A DNA stretch of 64,000 nucleotides from Geopseudomonas aromaticivorans (GCF_019097855.1 NZ_JAHRGL010000071.1:124001-188000), one strand, 5' to 3'; shown: positions 1-10,772, numbered from the stretch's first letter. The notes: generated by a model from the letters alone, not told the origin. Translations and numbers: made by a program.

Positions 1-107
1 TGGTGTTCAGCATCCTGTTCTATTCGCTGAAGGTCGGCCGGGTCGCCTGGGTCAAGGCCGAGCGCTCGGACAAGGAAATGCCGTTCCAGGGCATGCCGGA
101 CGCCTGA
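1..107 (+). CDS. cstA: Carbon starvation protein CstA, C-terminal end (partial)
   Basis: The frame is open from the window edge (first full codon at base 3) to a TGA ending at 107, giving 34 residues that end in MPFQGMPDA. The piece begins hydrophobic (VFSILFYSL) and turns polar, as expected for the last membrane segment and cytoplasmic tail of CstA, a peptide/pyruvate transporter of the inner membrane. The assignment rests mainly on context: a YbdD/YjiX gene and then a YjiA-type GTPase gene follow, the usual cstA neighbours in Pseudomonas. The fragment is too short to prove the family alone. Confidence 0.75.
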   Translation, partial: VFSILFYSLKVGRVAWVKAERSDKEMPFQGMPDA

Positions 108-166
108 TGCCAAGCCGTGCCGGGCTCCGTTTGGCGGAGCCCGGCGCTTGATAGAGGAGTACCCGC

Positions 167-370
167 GTGTTCAACGACCTCAGCCGCATGGGCAAGTATC
201 TCGGGCAGGCCGCGCGCATGCTGGTCGGCATGCCGGACTACGACACCTACCTCGAGCACATGCAGAACAAGCATCCGGACCAGCCGGTGATGAGCTACGA
301 GGAGTTTTTCCGCGAGCGCCAGGATGCCCGCTATGGCGGCGGCAAGGGACGCCCGATCCGCTGCTGCTGA
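167..370 (+). CDS. ybdD: YbdD/YjiX (DUF466) family small protein
   Basis: This 67-residue protein starts with GTG, preceded by a good ribosome site (GAGGAG, 154-159). It matches the YbdD/YjiX family: an N-terminal [19 protein letters not shown] core, then the family's [14 protein letters not shown], and a cysteine pair at the very end. It has no membrane segment and is acidic to neutral. Genes of this family sit directly after cstA-type transporter genes, as here with a 59-base gap. The protein is thought to assist pyruvate/peptide uptake, but its biochemical role is not established. Confidence 0.93.
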   Translation: MFNDLSRMGKYLGQAARMLVGMPDYDTYLEHMQNKHPDQPVMSYEEFFRERQDARYGGGKGRPIRCC

Positions 371-376
371 CCTGGG

Positions 377-457
377 GTAGGGTGGACAACCGCGTAGCGT
401 TGTCCACCATTGGCCACAGAGTAACGGTGGACAAGCCTGCGGCGTTGTCCACCCTAC
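377..457. repeat. Double-hairpin palindromic repeat (GGTGGACAA type)
   Basis: The 13-base arms GTAGGGTGGACAA (377-389) and TTGTCCACCCTAC (445-457) are perfect inverted copies. Inside are two tandem hairpins of the same unit: GGTGGACAA/TTGTCCACC at 381-389/400-408 and at 426-434/445-453, each with a 10-base loop. A related element with GGTGGGTTA arms lies at 19372-19485. This looks like a dispersed REP/BIME-like element placed between ybdD and yjiA. It may end or stabilise the upstream transcript. Confidence 0.85.
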
Positions 458-530
458 GCCAGATGCCCGTCCCGCCATTGAATTCCCGCGCCACGCCCCG
501 TCGTGGCGCGTTTCGTTTCGAGGAGCGCCC

Positions 531-1502
531 ATGTCGCATTCCCCCATTCCGGTCACCGTGCTGACCGGCTTTCTCGGCGCCGGCAAGACCACCCTGCTCA
601 AGCACCTGCTGCAGGCCGAGCACGGCCTCAGGCTGGCGGTGATCGAGAACGAGTACAGCGAGACGCCGATCGACGGCCAACTGCTCGGCAGCGCGCCGGT
701 CGAGCTGCTGACCCTGGCCAACGGCTGCGTCTGCTGCTCGATCCACATCGAGCTGGAGAAGGCCCTGTACCTGCTGCTCGACAAGCTCGACAGCGGCGAG
801 CTGGCCTTCGACCGCCTGGTGATCGAGTGCACCGGCCTGGCCGACCCGGCGCCGGTGGCGCAGACCTTCTTCGCCGACGAGGAGCTGTGCAGCCGCTACG
901 TGCTGGACGGCATCCTCACCCTGGTGGACGCCGCCAACGCCGGTCGCCACCTGCAGGAAGCCATCGCCCAGGCCCAGGTCGGTTTCGCCGACCGCATCCT
1001 GCTGAGCAAGACTGATCTGGTCGCCAGCGAGCAGGTCGAGGCGCTGACCCAGCGCCTGCAGCGGATCAACCGCCGCGCGCCGATCCGCGTGGTCGAGCAC
1101 GGCCGCATCGACCTGGCCGAGCTGCTCGACGTGCGCGGCTTCAACCTCAACGCCGACTTCGGTCCGGCGCTGAGCCTGCGCCCGCTGTTGCCGGCAGCCA
1201 GCCCCGACCGCATTGCCACCCTGGTGCTGCGCAGCGAGCAGGCACTGGACATCGACAAGCTCAGCGCCTTTATGGAGCAGTTTCTGGAGCAGCACGGCAA
1301 TGCGCTGCTGCGCTACAAGGGCGTGCTGCACGTCGCCGGCGAGCCGCGGCGCATGGTGTTCCAGGGCGTGCTGCGCCTGTACGGCTTCGACTGGGACACC
1401 GAGTGGGGCCGCGATGAGACGCGCGAGAGCGTGCTGGTGTTTATCGGCGACAACCTGCCGGAAGAGGAAATCCGCGCCGGTTTCGCCGCGGCGCAGGTCT
1501 GA
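531..1502 (+). CDS. yjiA: YjiA-type CobW/COG0523 GTPase
   Basis: This 323-residue G3E-family P-loop GTPase has the Walker A motif GFLGAGKTT at residues 13-21, the metal-binding CxCC motif (CVCC, 66-69) in NGCVCCSI, an SKTD guanine-recognition motif near residue 160, and a C-terminal CobW_C domain from about 220. COG0523 proteins are metal chaperones or metal-dependent insertases. YjiA binds zinc and other transition metals in E. coli. Position after cstA-ybdD is typical, though the palindromic repeat between suggests it may be separately transcribed. No Zur-type operator is visible upstream. The start has a GAGGAGC ribosome site. Confidence 0.93.
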   Translation: MSHSPIPVTVLTGFLGAGKTTLLKHLLQAEHGLRLAVIENEYSETPIDGQLLGSAPVELLTLANGCVCCSIHIELEKALYLLLDKLDSGELAFDRLVIECTGLADPAPVAQTFFADEELCSRYVLDGILTLVDAANAGRHLQEAIAQAQVGFADRILLSKTDLVASEQVEALTQRLQRINRRAPIRVVEHGRIDLAELLDVRGFNLNADFGPALSLRPLLPAASPDRIATLVLRSEQALDIDKLSAFMEQFLEQHGNALLRYKGVLHVAGEPRRMVFQGVLRLYGFDWDTEWGRDETRESVLVFIGDNLPEEEIRAGFAAAQV

Positions 1503-1518
1503 GGCCGTCGCCAGCGGG

Positions 1519-1887
1519 TCAGTATTGCATCAGGGCGCCCAGTTCGCGTTCCAGCAGTCCGCTGTTGCCCTGGTTCAGTTCGATGAGCCGGCGCAGGTGG
1601 GTGAGTGAGTCGAGATCGATCTCGCAGCAATGGAAGCCGAGCACGTCATCGCGCTGGTGGGCGATGGCCACCAGCATGGACACCTCGACGCCGGGCGCGA
1701 GTTCGAGGCAAGCGTGCACCGGCGCATCGGCCAGTGCGTCCCAATCGTTCGGCCGGCTGACCAGCAGGCCTTTGAGTGACAGGTCATGCAGGCGCACCTG
1801 CCAGCGCCTCTGCCCTTGCAGCAGCAGGACCTCTGCCTCGAAGGGAATACGCTGGAAGCGTCGGCGCTCCTGGGTGGGTGCGGACAT
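1519..1887 (-). CDS. PilZ domain protein (c-di-GMP binding)
   Basis: A 122-residue single-domain PilZ protein. Both halves of the c-di-GMP site are present: RxxxR at residues 9-13 (in RRRFQR) and D/NxSxxG as D35-L-S37-L-K-G40. The remainder is a beta-barrel followed by a C-terminal helix (LRRLIELNQG). It should be a cytoplasmic receptor for c-di-GMP. The output is unknown because there is no fused domain. It is convergent with yjiA and lies downstream of glyA, behind glyA's terminator, so it is probably transcribed on its own. A diguanylate cyclase lies about 4 kb away, but a functional pairing would be speculation. Confidence 0.9.
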   Translation of the reverse strand: MSAPTQERRRFQRIPFEAEVLLLQGQRRWQVRLHDLSLKGLLVSRPNDWDALADAPVHACLELAPGVEVSMLVAIAHQRDDVLGFHCCEIDLDSLTHLRRLIELNQGNSGLLERELGALMQY

Positions 1888-1973
1888 GCGGGGGAACCTC
1901 CTTGGTTGTTCTATGGTTTTCGCGTCTGCAGGTTAATTCGGCAGCGACAGGGCCTCGCTGAAGGGCGGGCAAA

Positions 1974-2001
1974 AAGAAACCCGGCCGAGGCCGGGTTTCT
2001 T
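1974..2001 (-). terminator. Intrinsic terminator of glyA
   Basis: AAGAAACCCGGCC-GA-GGCCGGGTTTCTT forms a hairpin of about 13 bp with a 2-base loop. Read on the minus strand it runs into further U residues. It lies just past the glyA stop codon and separates glyA from the PilZ gene. Confidence 0.85.
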
Positions 2002-2019
2002 CATTGCAGCGAGTGAGCC

Positions 2020-3276
2020 TTACTTGCCGTATACCGGCAGCTTGGCGCAGACGGCCTTGACCTTCTCGCGCACGGCGTCGATCACCGACTCGTCGCCCAT
2101 GTTCTGCAGGATGTCGCAGATCCAGCCGGCCAGCTCGCGGCACTCGGCTTCGCCGAAACCGCGGGTGGTGACCGCCGGGGTGCCGATGCGCAGACCGGAG
2201 GTGACGAACGGCGAGCGCGGGTCGTTCGGCACGGCGTTCTTGTTGACGGTGATGAAGGCGCGGCCCAGGGCGGCGTCCGCGTCCTTGCCGGTGATGTCCT
2301 GCTTGATCAGCGACAGCAGGAACAGGTGGTTCTGGGTGCCGCCGGAAACCACGTCGAAGCCGCGCTCGACGAACACTTCGGCCATGGCTTGGGCGTTCTT
2401 TACCACCTGCTGCTGGTAGGCCTTGAACTCGGGGCTCAGCGCTTCCTTGAAGCACACCGCCTTGGCGGCGATCACGTGCATCAGCGGGCCGCCCTGGCCG
2501 CCCGGGAACACGGCGGAGTTCAGCTTCTTCTCGATCTCTTCGTTGGCCTTGGCCAGGATCAGGCCGCCACGCGGACCGCGCAGGGTCTTGTGGGTGGTGG
2601 TGGTGACCACGTCGGCGAACGGCACCGGGTTCGGGTACACGCCGGCGGCGACCAGACCGGCCACGTGAGCCATGTCGACGAACAGGTAGGCACCGACCTT
2701 GTCGGCGATTTCACGGAAGCGCGGGAAGTCCAGCACCTGCGAGTAGGCGGAGAAGCCGGCGATGATCATCTTCGGCTGGTGCTCGACGGCCAGGCGCTCG
2801 ACCTCGTCGTAGTCGATCAGGCCGGTTTCCGGGTTCAGGCCGTACTGCACGGCGTTGTAGATCTTGCCGGAGAAGTTGACGCTGGCGCCGTGGGTCAGGT
2901 GACCGCCGTGGGCCAGGCTCATGCCCAGCACGGTGTCGCCCGGCTTGACCAGCGCCTGGAACACGGCGGAGTTGGCCTGGCTGCCGGCGTGCGGCTGGAC
3001 GTTGGCGTAGTCGGCGCCGAACAGCTGCTTGGCGCGGTCGATGGCCAGTTGCTCGACGATGTCGACGTATTCGCAGCCGCCGTAGTAGCGCTTGTGCGGG
3101 TAGCCTTCGGCGTACTTGTTGGTCAGCACGCTGCCCTGGGCTTCCATTACCGCCGGGCTGGTGTAGTTCTCCGAGGCGATCAGCTCGATGTGCTCTTCCT
3201 GGCGCTGGGCTTCTTGCTCCATGGCGGCAAACAGGTCGGCGTCATAACGGGCGAGGGTCAAATCACGGCTGAACAT
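2020..3276 (-). CDS. glyA: Serine hydroxymethyltransferase
   Basis: This is a 418-residue PLP enzyme that interconverts serine plus tetrahydrofolate with glycine plus 5,10-methylene-THF, the main cytoplasmic source of one-carbon units. Family features include [10 protein letters not shown] near residue 31, YYGGCEYVD near 64, and the Schiff-base lysine K230 in [14 protein letters not shown]. An upstream in-frame extension exists, but [12 protein letters not shown] is the conserved N-terminus and has an AGAGGA ribosome site. A TAGAAT -10 box lies on the minus strand at 3323-3328. No riboswitch is visible in the leader. Pseudomonads often carry more than one glyA; this one is next to the cstA cluster. 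Confidence 0.97.
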   Translation of the reverse strand: MFSRDLTLARYDADLFAAMEQEAQRQEEHIELIASENYTSPAVMEAQGSVLTNKYAEGYPHKRYYGGCEYVDIVEQLAIDRAKQLFGADYANVQPHAGSQANSAVFQALVKPGDTVLGMSLAHGGHLTHGASVNFSGKIYNAVQYGLNPETGLIDYDEVERLAVEHQPKMIIAGFSAYSQVLDFPRFREIADKVGAYLFVDMAHVAGLVAAGVYPNPVPFADVVTTTTHKTLRGPRGGLILAKANEEIEKKLNSAVFPGGQGGPLMHVIAAKAVCFKEALSPEFKAYQQQVVKNAQAMAEVFVERGFDVVSGGTQNHLFLLSLIKQDITGKDADAALGRAFITVNKNAVPNDPRSPFVTSGLRIGTPAVTTRGFGEAECRELAGWICDILQNMGDESVIDAVREKVKAVCAKLPVYGK

Positions 3277-3546
3277 GGCGGTCCTCTGGGGAGCAGGGCA
3301 AATAAGGGGATATAAGAGCGATATTCTACCCGAATGACGCGGCACTGGCACATGAATGGCGATCAAGCGACGGACAAGCGGCCCTCATCGGCTGCGCCGG
3401 CGTGGCGAGCCCCGCCAGTCCCGGCGGTTTGCCCTGCATGGCGCATTTCGGGTAGCTTTGCGCCACGCGCGCGAGGCGCCAGCGGGCGAAGAAATTCGCC
3501 GCAGCGCTGCCTCGCCCATCTGTATCGTCAACCATTCAGGTCAGTC

Positions 3547-5211
<1,665 letters not shown>

Positions 5212-5226
5212 TCGGCTGGCGGGATG

Positions 5227-5260
5227 AAAAAAAAACGGAGCCGATTGGCTCCGTTTTTTT
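5227..5260 (+). terminator. Bidirectional intrinsic terminator after ettA
   Basis: A-tract, ACGGAGCC-GATT-GGCTCCGT, T-tract: an 8-bp hairpin flanked by A and T runs. It lies between ettA and the convergent cyclase gene and could serve both strands. Confidence 0.9.
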
Positions 5261-5280
5261 ATGGCTGCGCGGCGGCGCGG

Positions 5281-6933
5281 CTAACCGAGCATCTCCAGCT
5301 CGGCCATGTGGCGCACCTCGCTGGCGAACACCACCACCCGGTTGCGCCCGGCATGCTTGGCGCGATACAGCGCCTGGTCGGCGTCGCTGGCCAGCGCCTT
5401 GGCCTCCTGCTTGCCGTGCAGCTGGGCGATGCCGCAGCTGAAACTGCAGCTCAGGTCCTGCGGCTGCGCCGGGAAATGGATCTCGGCGAAGCGTCGGCGG
5501 ATATCGTCGAGGACCTTGGCGGCGGCGGCGGCGTCGGTGTCCGGCAGAACCACGGCGAACTCCTCGCCGCCGTAGCGGCCGATGTGGTCGCTCTTGCGCA
5601 GGCGCTGCTTGAGGAACAGCGCCAGGCTCTTGATCACCCGGTCGCCCATCGGGTGGCCGTAACGATCGTTGACCTGCTTGAAGTGGTCGATGTCGAGCAT
5701 GGCGAAGGACAGCGGCTGCTGGTCGCGGCGCGCACGCAGGTGGGCATCCTCGAGCAGCTGCAGGATGTGGGTGTGGTTGTACAGCCCGGTCAGGCTGTCG
5801 CGCACCATGCGCGCCTTGAGGTTGCGCGCGCGGGCGGCGCGGTTGCGCACGGTGGCGATCAGGTGGCGGGGCTTGATCGGCTTGGTCAGGAAGTCGTCGC
5901 CGCCCTCGCTCATGGCCTCGAGCTGCTTGTCCAGGTCGCCCTCGGCCGACAGGTAGATGATCGGTACGCCGACGTAGCGCTCGTGCTGGCGGATCACCTT
6001 GGCCAGCTCGGTGCCCAGGCATTCGGGCATGTACATGTCGAGGATGATCAGGTCGGGCTGGAACTCGCTGAGCTCGGCCATGACCCGGATCGGGTCGGTG
6101 AGACTGCGGGTGACGATGCCGGCGCTGTTGAGCATGCGTTCGGTCATGGTCGCCTGGGCGCGCGAGTCGTCGACGATCAGCACCTTGTACGGATCCTGCT
6201 GGTAGAGCCGGGTCAGGTCGTCGAGGCGATCGAGCAGCACGGCGGCATCCAGGCTGCCGCTGAAGAAGTCGCGTCCGCCGGCGCGTACCGCGGCCAGGCG
6301 GGTCTCGGTGTCGGCCTCGTGTTCGCTGAAGAACATCACCGGCAGCGGTTGCTCGAGGCCCTGCTGCAGTTCGGCCGCCAGTTGCAGGCCGTGCTGCCGG
6401 CCGCCGAACTCGACTTCCATGACGATGGCCGTCGGGTGGCGCTGGGCCATGGCCTGGCGAAAGGCCGCTTCACTGGCCAGCGGCAGGGCGGTGAAGCCGA
6501 AGAACTCCAGCTGGCGCGCCAGTCGATCGCTGCGCTCGGTATCCTGCAGGGCCAGGTAGATCGGCTTGCGCAGCAGCGGCAGCGTCGCGCAGTCGGGCGC
6601 ATCGTCCTGGCGCAGGCCGGTACGCGCCAGGCGTTGCATCAGGCTGTTGAGCTGGCTGATCAGCGGGCTGTTGAGGCGTCCGCGATTGGCGCCGACCGCC
6701 TGCAGGCACTGCTCGAGGGCCACGGCCAGTTGGCCGTGGGTGGGCTGCTCGAAGCGCTCGGCGTACTGCCGCAGGCGCTGGCTGGCCGCCGTCAGCTCGG
6801 CCAGGTCGGCGGCGGTCCATTCGCTGCGCTGCAGACGTTGCCAGACCTCCAGGATGTGGCGCGCCTGGTGGATCACCCGTTGGGCGAAATGGTGTTTCAG
6901 GCGATCCCGGCTGGGATCTTCGTAGTGGGTCAT
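5281..6933 (-). CDS. Multi-domain response regulator diguanylate cyclase
   Basis: 550 residues. Residues 1-115 are helical with no clear Hpt histidine motif. Residues 124-245 form a degenerate receiver-like domain. Residues 250-365 form an intact receiver (D255/D256, phospho-acceptor D299 in LIILDMYMP, K351 in FLTKP). A GGDEF domain starts at about 378. The active site is GGEEF (455-459), and the product-inhibition I-site RxxD is present (R446-K-S-D449). It should make c-di-GMP from two GTP, under phosphorelay control. The degenerate receiver has E173 where Asp is expected and lacks the lysine. It is convergent with ettA and monocistronic. Start MTHYEDPSRD was chosen over an upstream in-frame extension. 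Confidence 0.93.
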   Translation of the reverse strand: MTHYEDPSRDRLKHHFAQRVIHQARHILEVWQRLQRSEWTAADLAELTAASQRLRQYAERFEQPTHGQLAVALEQCLQAVGANRGRLNSPLISQLNSLMQRLARTGLRQDDAPDCATLPLLRKPIYLALQDTERSDRLARQLEFFGFTALPLASEAAFRQAMAQRHPTAIVMEVEFGGRQHGLQLAAELQQGLEQPLPVMFFSEHEADTETRLAAVRAGGRDFFSGSLDAAVLLDRLDDLTRLYQQDPYKVLIVDDSRAQATMTERMLNSAGIVTRSLTDPIRVMAELSEFQPDLIILDMYMPECLGTELAKVIRQHERYVGVPIIYLSAEGDLDKQLEAMSEGGDDFLTKPIKPRHLIATVRNRAARARNLKARMVRDSLTGLYNHTHILQLLEDAHLRARRDQQPLSFAMLDIDHFKQVNDRYGHPMGDRVIKSLALFLKQRLRKSDHIGRYGGEEFAVVLPDTDAAAAAKVLDDIRRRFAEIHFPAQPQDLSCSFSCGIAQLHGKQEAKALASDADQALYRAKHAGRNRVVVFASEVRHMAELEMLG

Positions 6934-7137
6934 CCTGCCGATTCCTTGGCTGATGGGGCCGTGCAGCGGCTCGCAGCGAGTCGGCAAATATAGCGCACGG
7001 CGTGTTGCAGGTTTGCCATCGGCAACATCTTTGACAATTCTGCTCGTCGGCCGCCGAGCGGTACTTGACCGACATCAGTGCAAATCGGTTAAGACGCGCC
7101 AGACTGTGAACAGATGCTCACTGCTGGAGAGTCCGCG

Positions 7138-7467
7138 ATGAATGCCGTTGTCGATCCCCGCCCCACCCTCGACGCCCTGGCCGCCGAGTACTCCCAACGT
7201 GCCGAGGCGATCCGTCGCGAGCTGACCGATCCCCACTCGGCGAGCTTCCCCGAGCAGGCGGTGCAGCGGCAGAACGACGACGTGCTGCGCGCCCTGCTGG
7301 CCGAGGCCGAGGACGGCCTGCGCCAGGTGGCGCACGCCCGCGAGCGTCTGGCGGCCGGGCGCTATGGCACCTGTGCCGCCTGCGGGGCGGCCATCGCGCC
7401 GGCGCGACTGCAGGCCGTGCCGACCGCCGAGTTGTGCCTGGACTGCGCCGGCCACGTCGGGGACTGA
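7138..7467 (+). CDS. TraR/DksA-family C4 zinc-finger protein
   Basis: 109 residues: an N-terminal helical hairpin (about 10-72) followed by the DksA-type finger C79-A-A-C82, 17 residues, then C100-L-D-C103. All four zinc ligands are present. It is shorter than DksA (about 150 aa) and lacks its long acidic-tipped coiled coil, so it belongs with YbiI/TraR-like short paralogs. It may act through the RNA polymerase secondary channel, which is unproven. The start ATG at 7138 has CTGGAGAG upstream. A plausible promoter is TTGACC (7066-7071 region) with GTTAAG 17 bases on. The Lon-like gene follows after 199 bases. Confidence 0.88.
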   Translation: MNAVVDPRPTLDALAAEYSQRAEAIRRELTDPHSASFPEQAVQRQNDDVLRALLAEAEDGLRQVAHARERLAAGRYGTCAACGAAIAPARLQAVPTAELCLDCAGHVGD

Positions 7468-7666
7468 GCCGGCGCGAGCGGCGGCCGCGAGTGCTGCCCG
7501 GCCCGGGGTGGCGGGCGCCGCTGCCGATGGGCGCCGCCGTCGGTACGGCACGACAGGCGCTCCGCCTGCTTCTTGTCAATCCCGGACGGCGGGTCAACAA
7601 TCGGCGGCATTACTGCTCCGCAGCCGCGCTGCCGCGCATGCCCATCACTCGTGTGGACCCCCGTTG

Positions 7667-10144
7667 ATGCCCGATTTCCTCCCCTCGCTTCGCCTGCTGC
7701 CCGAGCAGCTCAGCAGCCAGTTCAGTGCCGAACAGCTGACCTTCACCAGTACCGACGAGCTGGAGCCGTTCCGCGGCGTGCTCGGCCAGGAGCGCGCGGT
7801 GGCCGCCCTGCAGTTCGGCGTGGCCATGCCGCGGCCCGGCTACAACGTGTTCGTCATGGGCGAGTCGGGTACCGGCCGCTTCTCCTTCGTGCGCCGCTAC
7901 CTCAAGGCCGAAGCCAAGCGCCAGGCCACGCCGTGCGACTGGGTCTACGTCAACAACTTCGACGAGCCGCGTGAACCGCGTGCGCTGCAGCTGCCCTCGG
8001 GGCGCGCGCAGGCGCTGATGGCCGACATCGACCAACTGATCGACAACCTGCTGGCGACCTTTCCGGCGGCGTTCGAGACGCCGAGCTACCAGCAGAAGAA
8101 GAGCGCCATCGAGCGCGTCTTCAACCAGCGCTACGACCGCGCCCTGGACGTGATCGAGAAGCTGGCGCTGGAGAAGAGCATCGCCCTGTACCGCGACAGC
8201 GGCAACATCGCCTTCACGCCGATGAAGGATGCTCAGGCGCTGGACGAGGCCGAATTCGCCCAGTTGCCGGAGGCCGAGCGCGAGCGCTTCCACGACGACA
8301 TCGCCAGTCTCGAGGAGCGCCTCAACGAGGAGCTGGCCAGCCTGCCTCAGTGGAAGCGCGAGTTGAGCAACCAGCAGCGCCAGCTCAACGAGGAAACCAT
8401 CACCCTGGCCCTGCAGCCGCTGCTGGCACCGCTGTCGCAGAAGTACGCGGAAAACGCCGGGGTCTGCGCCTGGCTGCAGGCCATGCAGGTCAACCTGCTG
8501 AAGACCGTGGTCGACCAGCTGGTCGAGGACACCCGCCCGGATGCGCAGAAGCGCCAGAACCTGGTGGAGTTCTACAGCCCCAGCCTGGTGGTCGGCCATG
8601 CCCATGGTGGCGGTGCGCCGGTGGTGTTCGAGCCGCACCCGACCTACGACAACCTGTTCGGCCGTATCGAGTACAGCTCCGACCAGGGCGCGCTGTACAC
8701 CAGCTACCGCCAGCTGCGCCCGGGCGCGCTGCACCGGGCCAACGGCGGCTTCCTGATCCTCGAGGCGGAAAAGCTGCTGTCCGAGCCGTTCGTCTGGGAC
8801 GCGCTCAAGCGCGCCCTGCATTCGCGCCAGCTGAAGATGGAGTCGCCGCTGGCCGAACTCGGCCGCCTGGCCACCGTCACCCTGACGCCGCAGGTGATCC
8901 CGCTGCAGGTCAAAGTGGTGATCGTCGGCGCGCGGCAGATCTACTACGCGCTGCAGGAGCTGGATCCGGATTTCCAGGAGATGTTCCGCGTGCTGGCCGA
9001 CTTCGACGAGGACATGCCTCTGGCCGAGGACAGCCTCGAGCAGTTCGCCCAGCTGCTGAAGACGCGCACCTCGGAGGAGGGCATGGCGCCGCTGAGCAAC
9101 GACGCGGTGGCCCGTCTGGCCACCTACAGTGCGCGCCTGGCCGAGCATCAGGGCCGCCTGTCGGCGCGCATCGGCGACCTGTTCCAGCTGGTCAGCGAGG
9201 CCGACTTCATGCGCCAGCTGGCCGGCGAGACGGTGACCGACGTCGGCCACATCGAGCGCGCCCTGAAGGCCAAGGCCACCCGCACCGGCCGGGTGTCGGC
9301 GCGCATCCTCGACGACATGCTGGCCGGGGTGATCCTCATCGACACCGCCGGCGCGGCGATGGGCAAGTGCAACGGCCTGACCGTGCTGGAAGTCGGCGAC
9401 TCGGCGTTCGGCGTGCCGGCACGCATCTCCGCCACCGTCTACCCGGGCAACTCGGGGATCGTCGATATCGAGCGCGAGGTCAGCCTCGGCCAGCCGATCC
9501 ACTCCAAGGGGGTGATGATCCTCACCGGCTACCTCGGCAGCCGCTACGCCCAGGAGTTTCCCCTGGAGATCTCGGCGAGCATCGCCCTCGAGCAGTCCTA
9601 CGGCTACGTCGACGGCGACAGCGCCTCGCTCGGCGAGGTGTGCACGCTGATCTCGGCGCTGTCGCGCACGCCGCTCAAGCAGTGCTTCGCCATCACCGGC
9701 TCGATCAACCAGTTCGGCGAGGTGCAGGCGGTCGGCGGGGTCAACGAGAAGATCGAGGGCTTCTTCCGCCTCTGCGAGGGGCGCGGCCTCTCCGGCGAGC
9801 AGGGAGTGATCATCCCGCATGCCAACGTCTGCAATCTGATGCTCGACGAGCGGGTGATCCAGGCGGTGCAGGCCGGGCTGTTCAGCGTCTACGCGGTGCG
9901 CACGGTGGACGAGGCGCTGAGCCTGCTGGTCGGCGAGCTGGCCGGCACGGCCGGCGACAGCGGCGTGTTCCCCGAGGGCAGCGTCAATGCACGGGTGGTC
10001 GAACGTCTGCGCGAGATTGCCGCCATGGACGACGACGAGGAAGACGAGGACGAGGAGGGGGCGGAGGCGCATGGCCGGGCCGCCGCCCCGACGACGCCTG
10101 TGCCGGGCAGCCCGAGCCGCCAGGCCCGCCGCCGGCGCCGCTGA
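7667..10144 (+). CDS. Lon-like AAA+ ATP-dependent protease (S16 family, AAA_32 type)
   Basis: 825 residues. It has an N-terminal AAA_32 ATPase with P-loop GESGTGR at about 65-71 (arginine where Walker A normally has lysine) and a C-terminal Lon S16 protease domain. The catalytic dyad is visible: S652 in DGDSASL and K695 in GGVNEKIEG, 43 residues apart as in Lon. Lon's N-terminal substrate domain is absent. A run of Asp/Glu near residue 790 leads into an Arg-rich end. The protein resembles the P. aeruginosa stress protease AsrA, but that identity needs alignment. A weak promoter candidate is TTGTCA (7573-7578), 17 bases, AACAAT. No sigma-32 site is seen. The frame is open upstream, but MPDFLPSLRLLPEQLSSQFS is the natural start. 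Confidence 0.92.
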   Translation: MPDFLPSLRLLPEQLSSQFSAEQLTFTSTDELEPFRGVLGQERAVAALQFGVAMPRPGYNVFVMGESGTGRFSFVRRYLKAEAKRQATPCDWVYVNNFDEPREPRALQLPSGRAQALMADIDQLIDNLLATFPAAFETPSYQQKKSAIERVFNQRYDRALDVIEKLALEKSIALYRDSGNIAFTPMKDAQALDEAEFAQLPEAERERFHDDIASLEERLNEELASLPQWKRELSNQQRQLNEETITLALQPLLAPLSQKYAENAGVCAWLQAMQVNLLKTVVDQLVEDTRPDAQKRQNLVEFYSPSLVVGHAHGGGAPVVFEPHPTYDNLFGRIEYSSDQGALYTSYRQLRPGALHRANGGFLILEAEKLLSEPFVWDALKRALHSRQLKMESPLAELGRLATVTLTPQVIPLQVKVVIVGARQIYYALQELDPDFQEMFRVLADFDEDMPLAEDSLEQFAQLLKTRTSEEGMAPLSNDAVARLATYSARLAEHQGRLSARIGDLFQLVSEADFMRQLAGETVTDVGHIERALKAKATRTGRVSARILDDMLAGVILIDTAGAAMGKCNGLTVLEVGDSAFGVPARISATVYPGNSGIVDIEREVSLGQPIHSKGVMILTGYLGSRYAQEFPLEISASIALEQSYGYVDGDSASLGEVCTLISALSRTPLKQCFAITGSINQFGEVQAVGGVNEKIEGFFRLCEGRGLSGEQGVIIPHANVCNLMLDERVIQAVQAGLFSVYAVRTVDEALSLLVGELAGTAGDSGVFPEGSVNARVVERLREIAAMDDDEEDEDEEGAEAHGRAAAPTTPVPGSPSRQARRRRR

Positions 10145-10256
10145 GGCGCGGCGGCGGTTTTGGCGGCGGCCGCCGACCTGATCGTTTTCTGACCAGGCCG
10201 GCGTGCGGAGCACTCGGCGGTCCTCCGCAGCATCTGCCCCCGCGTCATGCACAAGG

Positions 10257-10265
10257 TTATCCACA
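10257..10265 (+). promoter_or_regulatory. DnaA box (TTATCCACA)
   Basis: A perfect TTATCCACA, 80 bases upstream of the small gene at 10346. A degenerate second copy (CGGGGATAA, 10271-10279, two mismatches on the minus strand) lies six bases on. DnaA binding is inferred from the sequence only. Confidence 0.5.
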
Positions 10266-10345
10266 GATCGCGGGGATAACTGGGGGCTTTCCTCGCGGGC
10301 ACAGTGCGACTAGGCTCAATAGTGTCCATTGGGAGGAAAGTCGCC

Positions 10346-10681
10346 ATGCCGCGCCACCTCTGTCTGACCCGGCACAGTCCGGGAATCGTCACCCGTATCG
10401 AGTGCATGCTCCATCCGCTGGCGGGCGGGCAGGGGCTGTGGATGCTGTTCTGCGCCGCCGGTCTGAATGCCGCCCAGCCTTCGGCAGTCAAGGCGCAAGG
10501 CCCGTTCCACGGGGCTTCGGAGGCGCAGGGGGTGCTCGACGAGATCGTCGATAACCTGTTGCGTCAGGGCTACCAGGCGGATGATGAACCGGCCATCTGG
10601 CGTCTGCATCTGCAGGCCGAACTGCGCCGGCAGGATGCCGGGCGCGGCCATCCCTCGGGGCATTTCCGCCTGCAGCCCTAG
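10346..10681 (+). CDS. Conserved small protein of unknown function
   Basis: I do not recognise a family for this 111-residue protein. It starts at an ATG with an excellent ribosome site (GGGAGGAAAG, 10331-10340). The first half is mildly hydrophobic ([18 protein letters not shown]) without a clear signal peptide. The second half is helical and acidic ([19 protein letters not shown]), ending in a His/Gly-rich tail. It lies between the Lon-like protease and a membrane protein gene, and a perfect DnaA box lies on each side (10257 and 10773). It looks like a cytoplasmic protein, and the strong ribosome site argues that it is real. Confidence 0.7.
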   Translation: MPRHLCLTRHSPGIVTRIECMLHPLAGGQGLWMLFCAAGLNAAQPSAVKAQGPFHGASEAQGVLDEIVDNLLRQGYQADDEPAIWRLHLQAELRRQDAGRGHPSGHFRLQP

Positions 10682-10772
10682 GCCACCCGCTGCGGCCGTT
10701 GGGGCTGCCCCGCGCTCGGCCGGGCAGGCGCCGCGCTGCCCGCAGCCATTCATCCAGAACTCCTCCACACAG

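Noticed and set aside
7065-7078. ANR/FNR-like site TTGACCGACATCAG upstream of the DksA-like gene
   Set aside because: It matches TTGAT-N4-ATCAA at 8 of 10 positions and also serves as a likely -35 region; not enough to claim oxygen control.
7610-10264. Long antisense frame opposite the Lon-like protease
   Set aside because: Low-complexity Ala/Val/Gln/His-rich translation without motifs; a shadow of the certain plus-strand gene.
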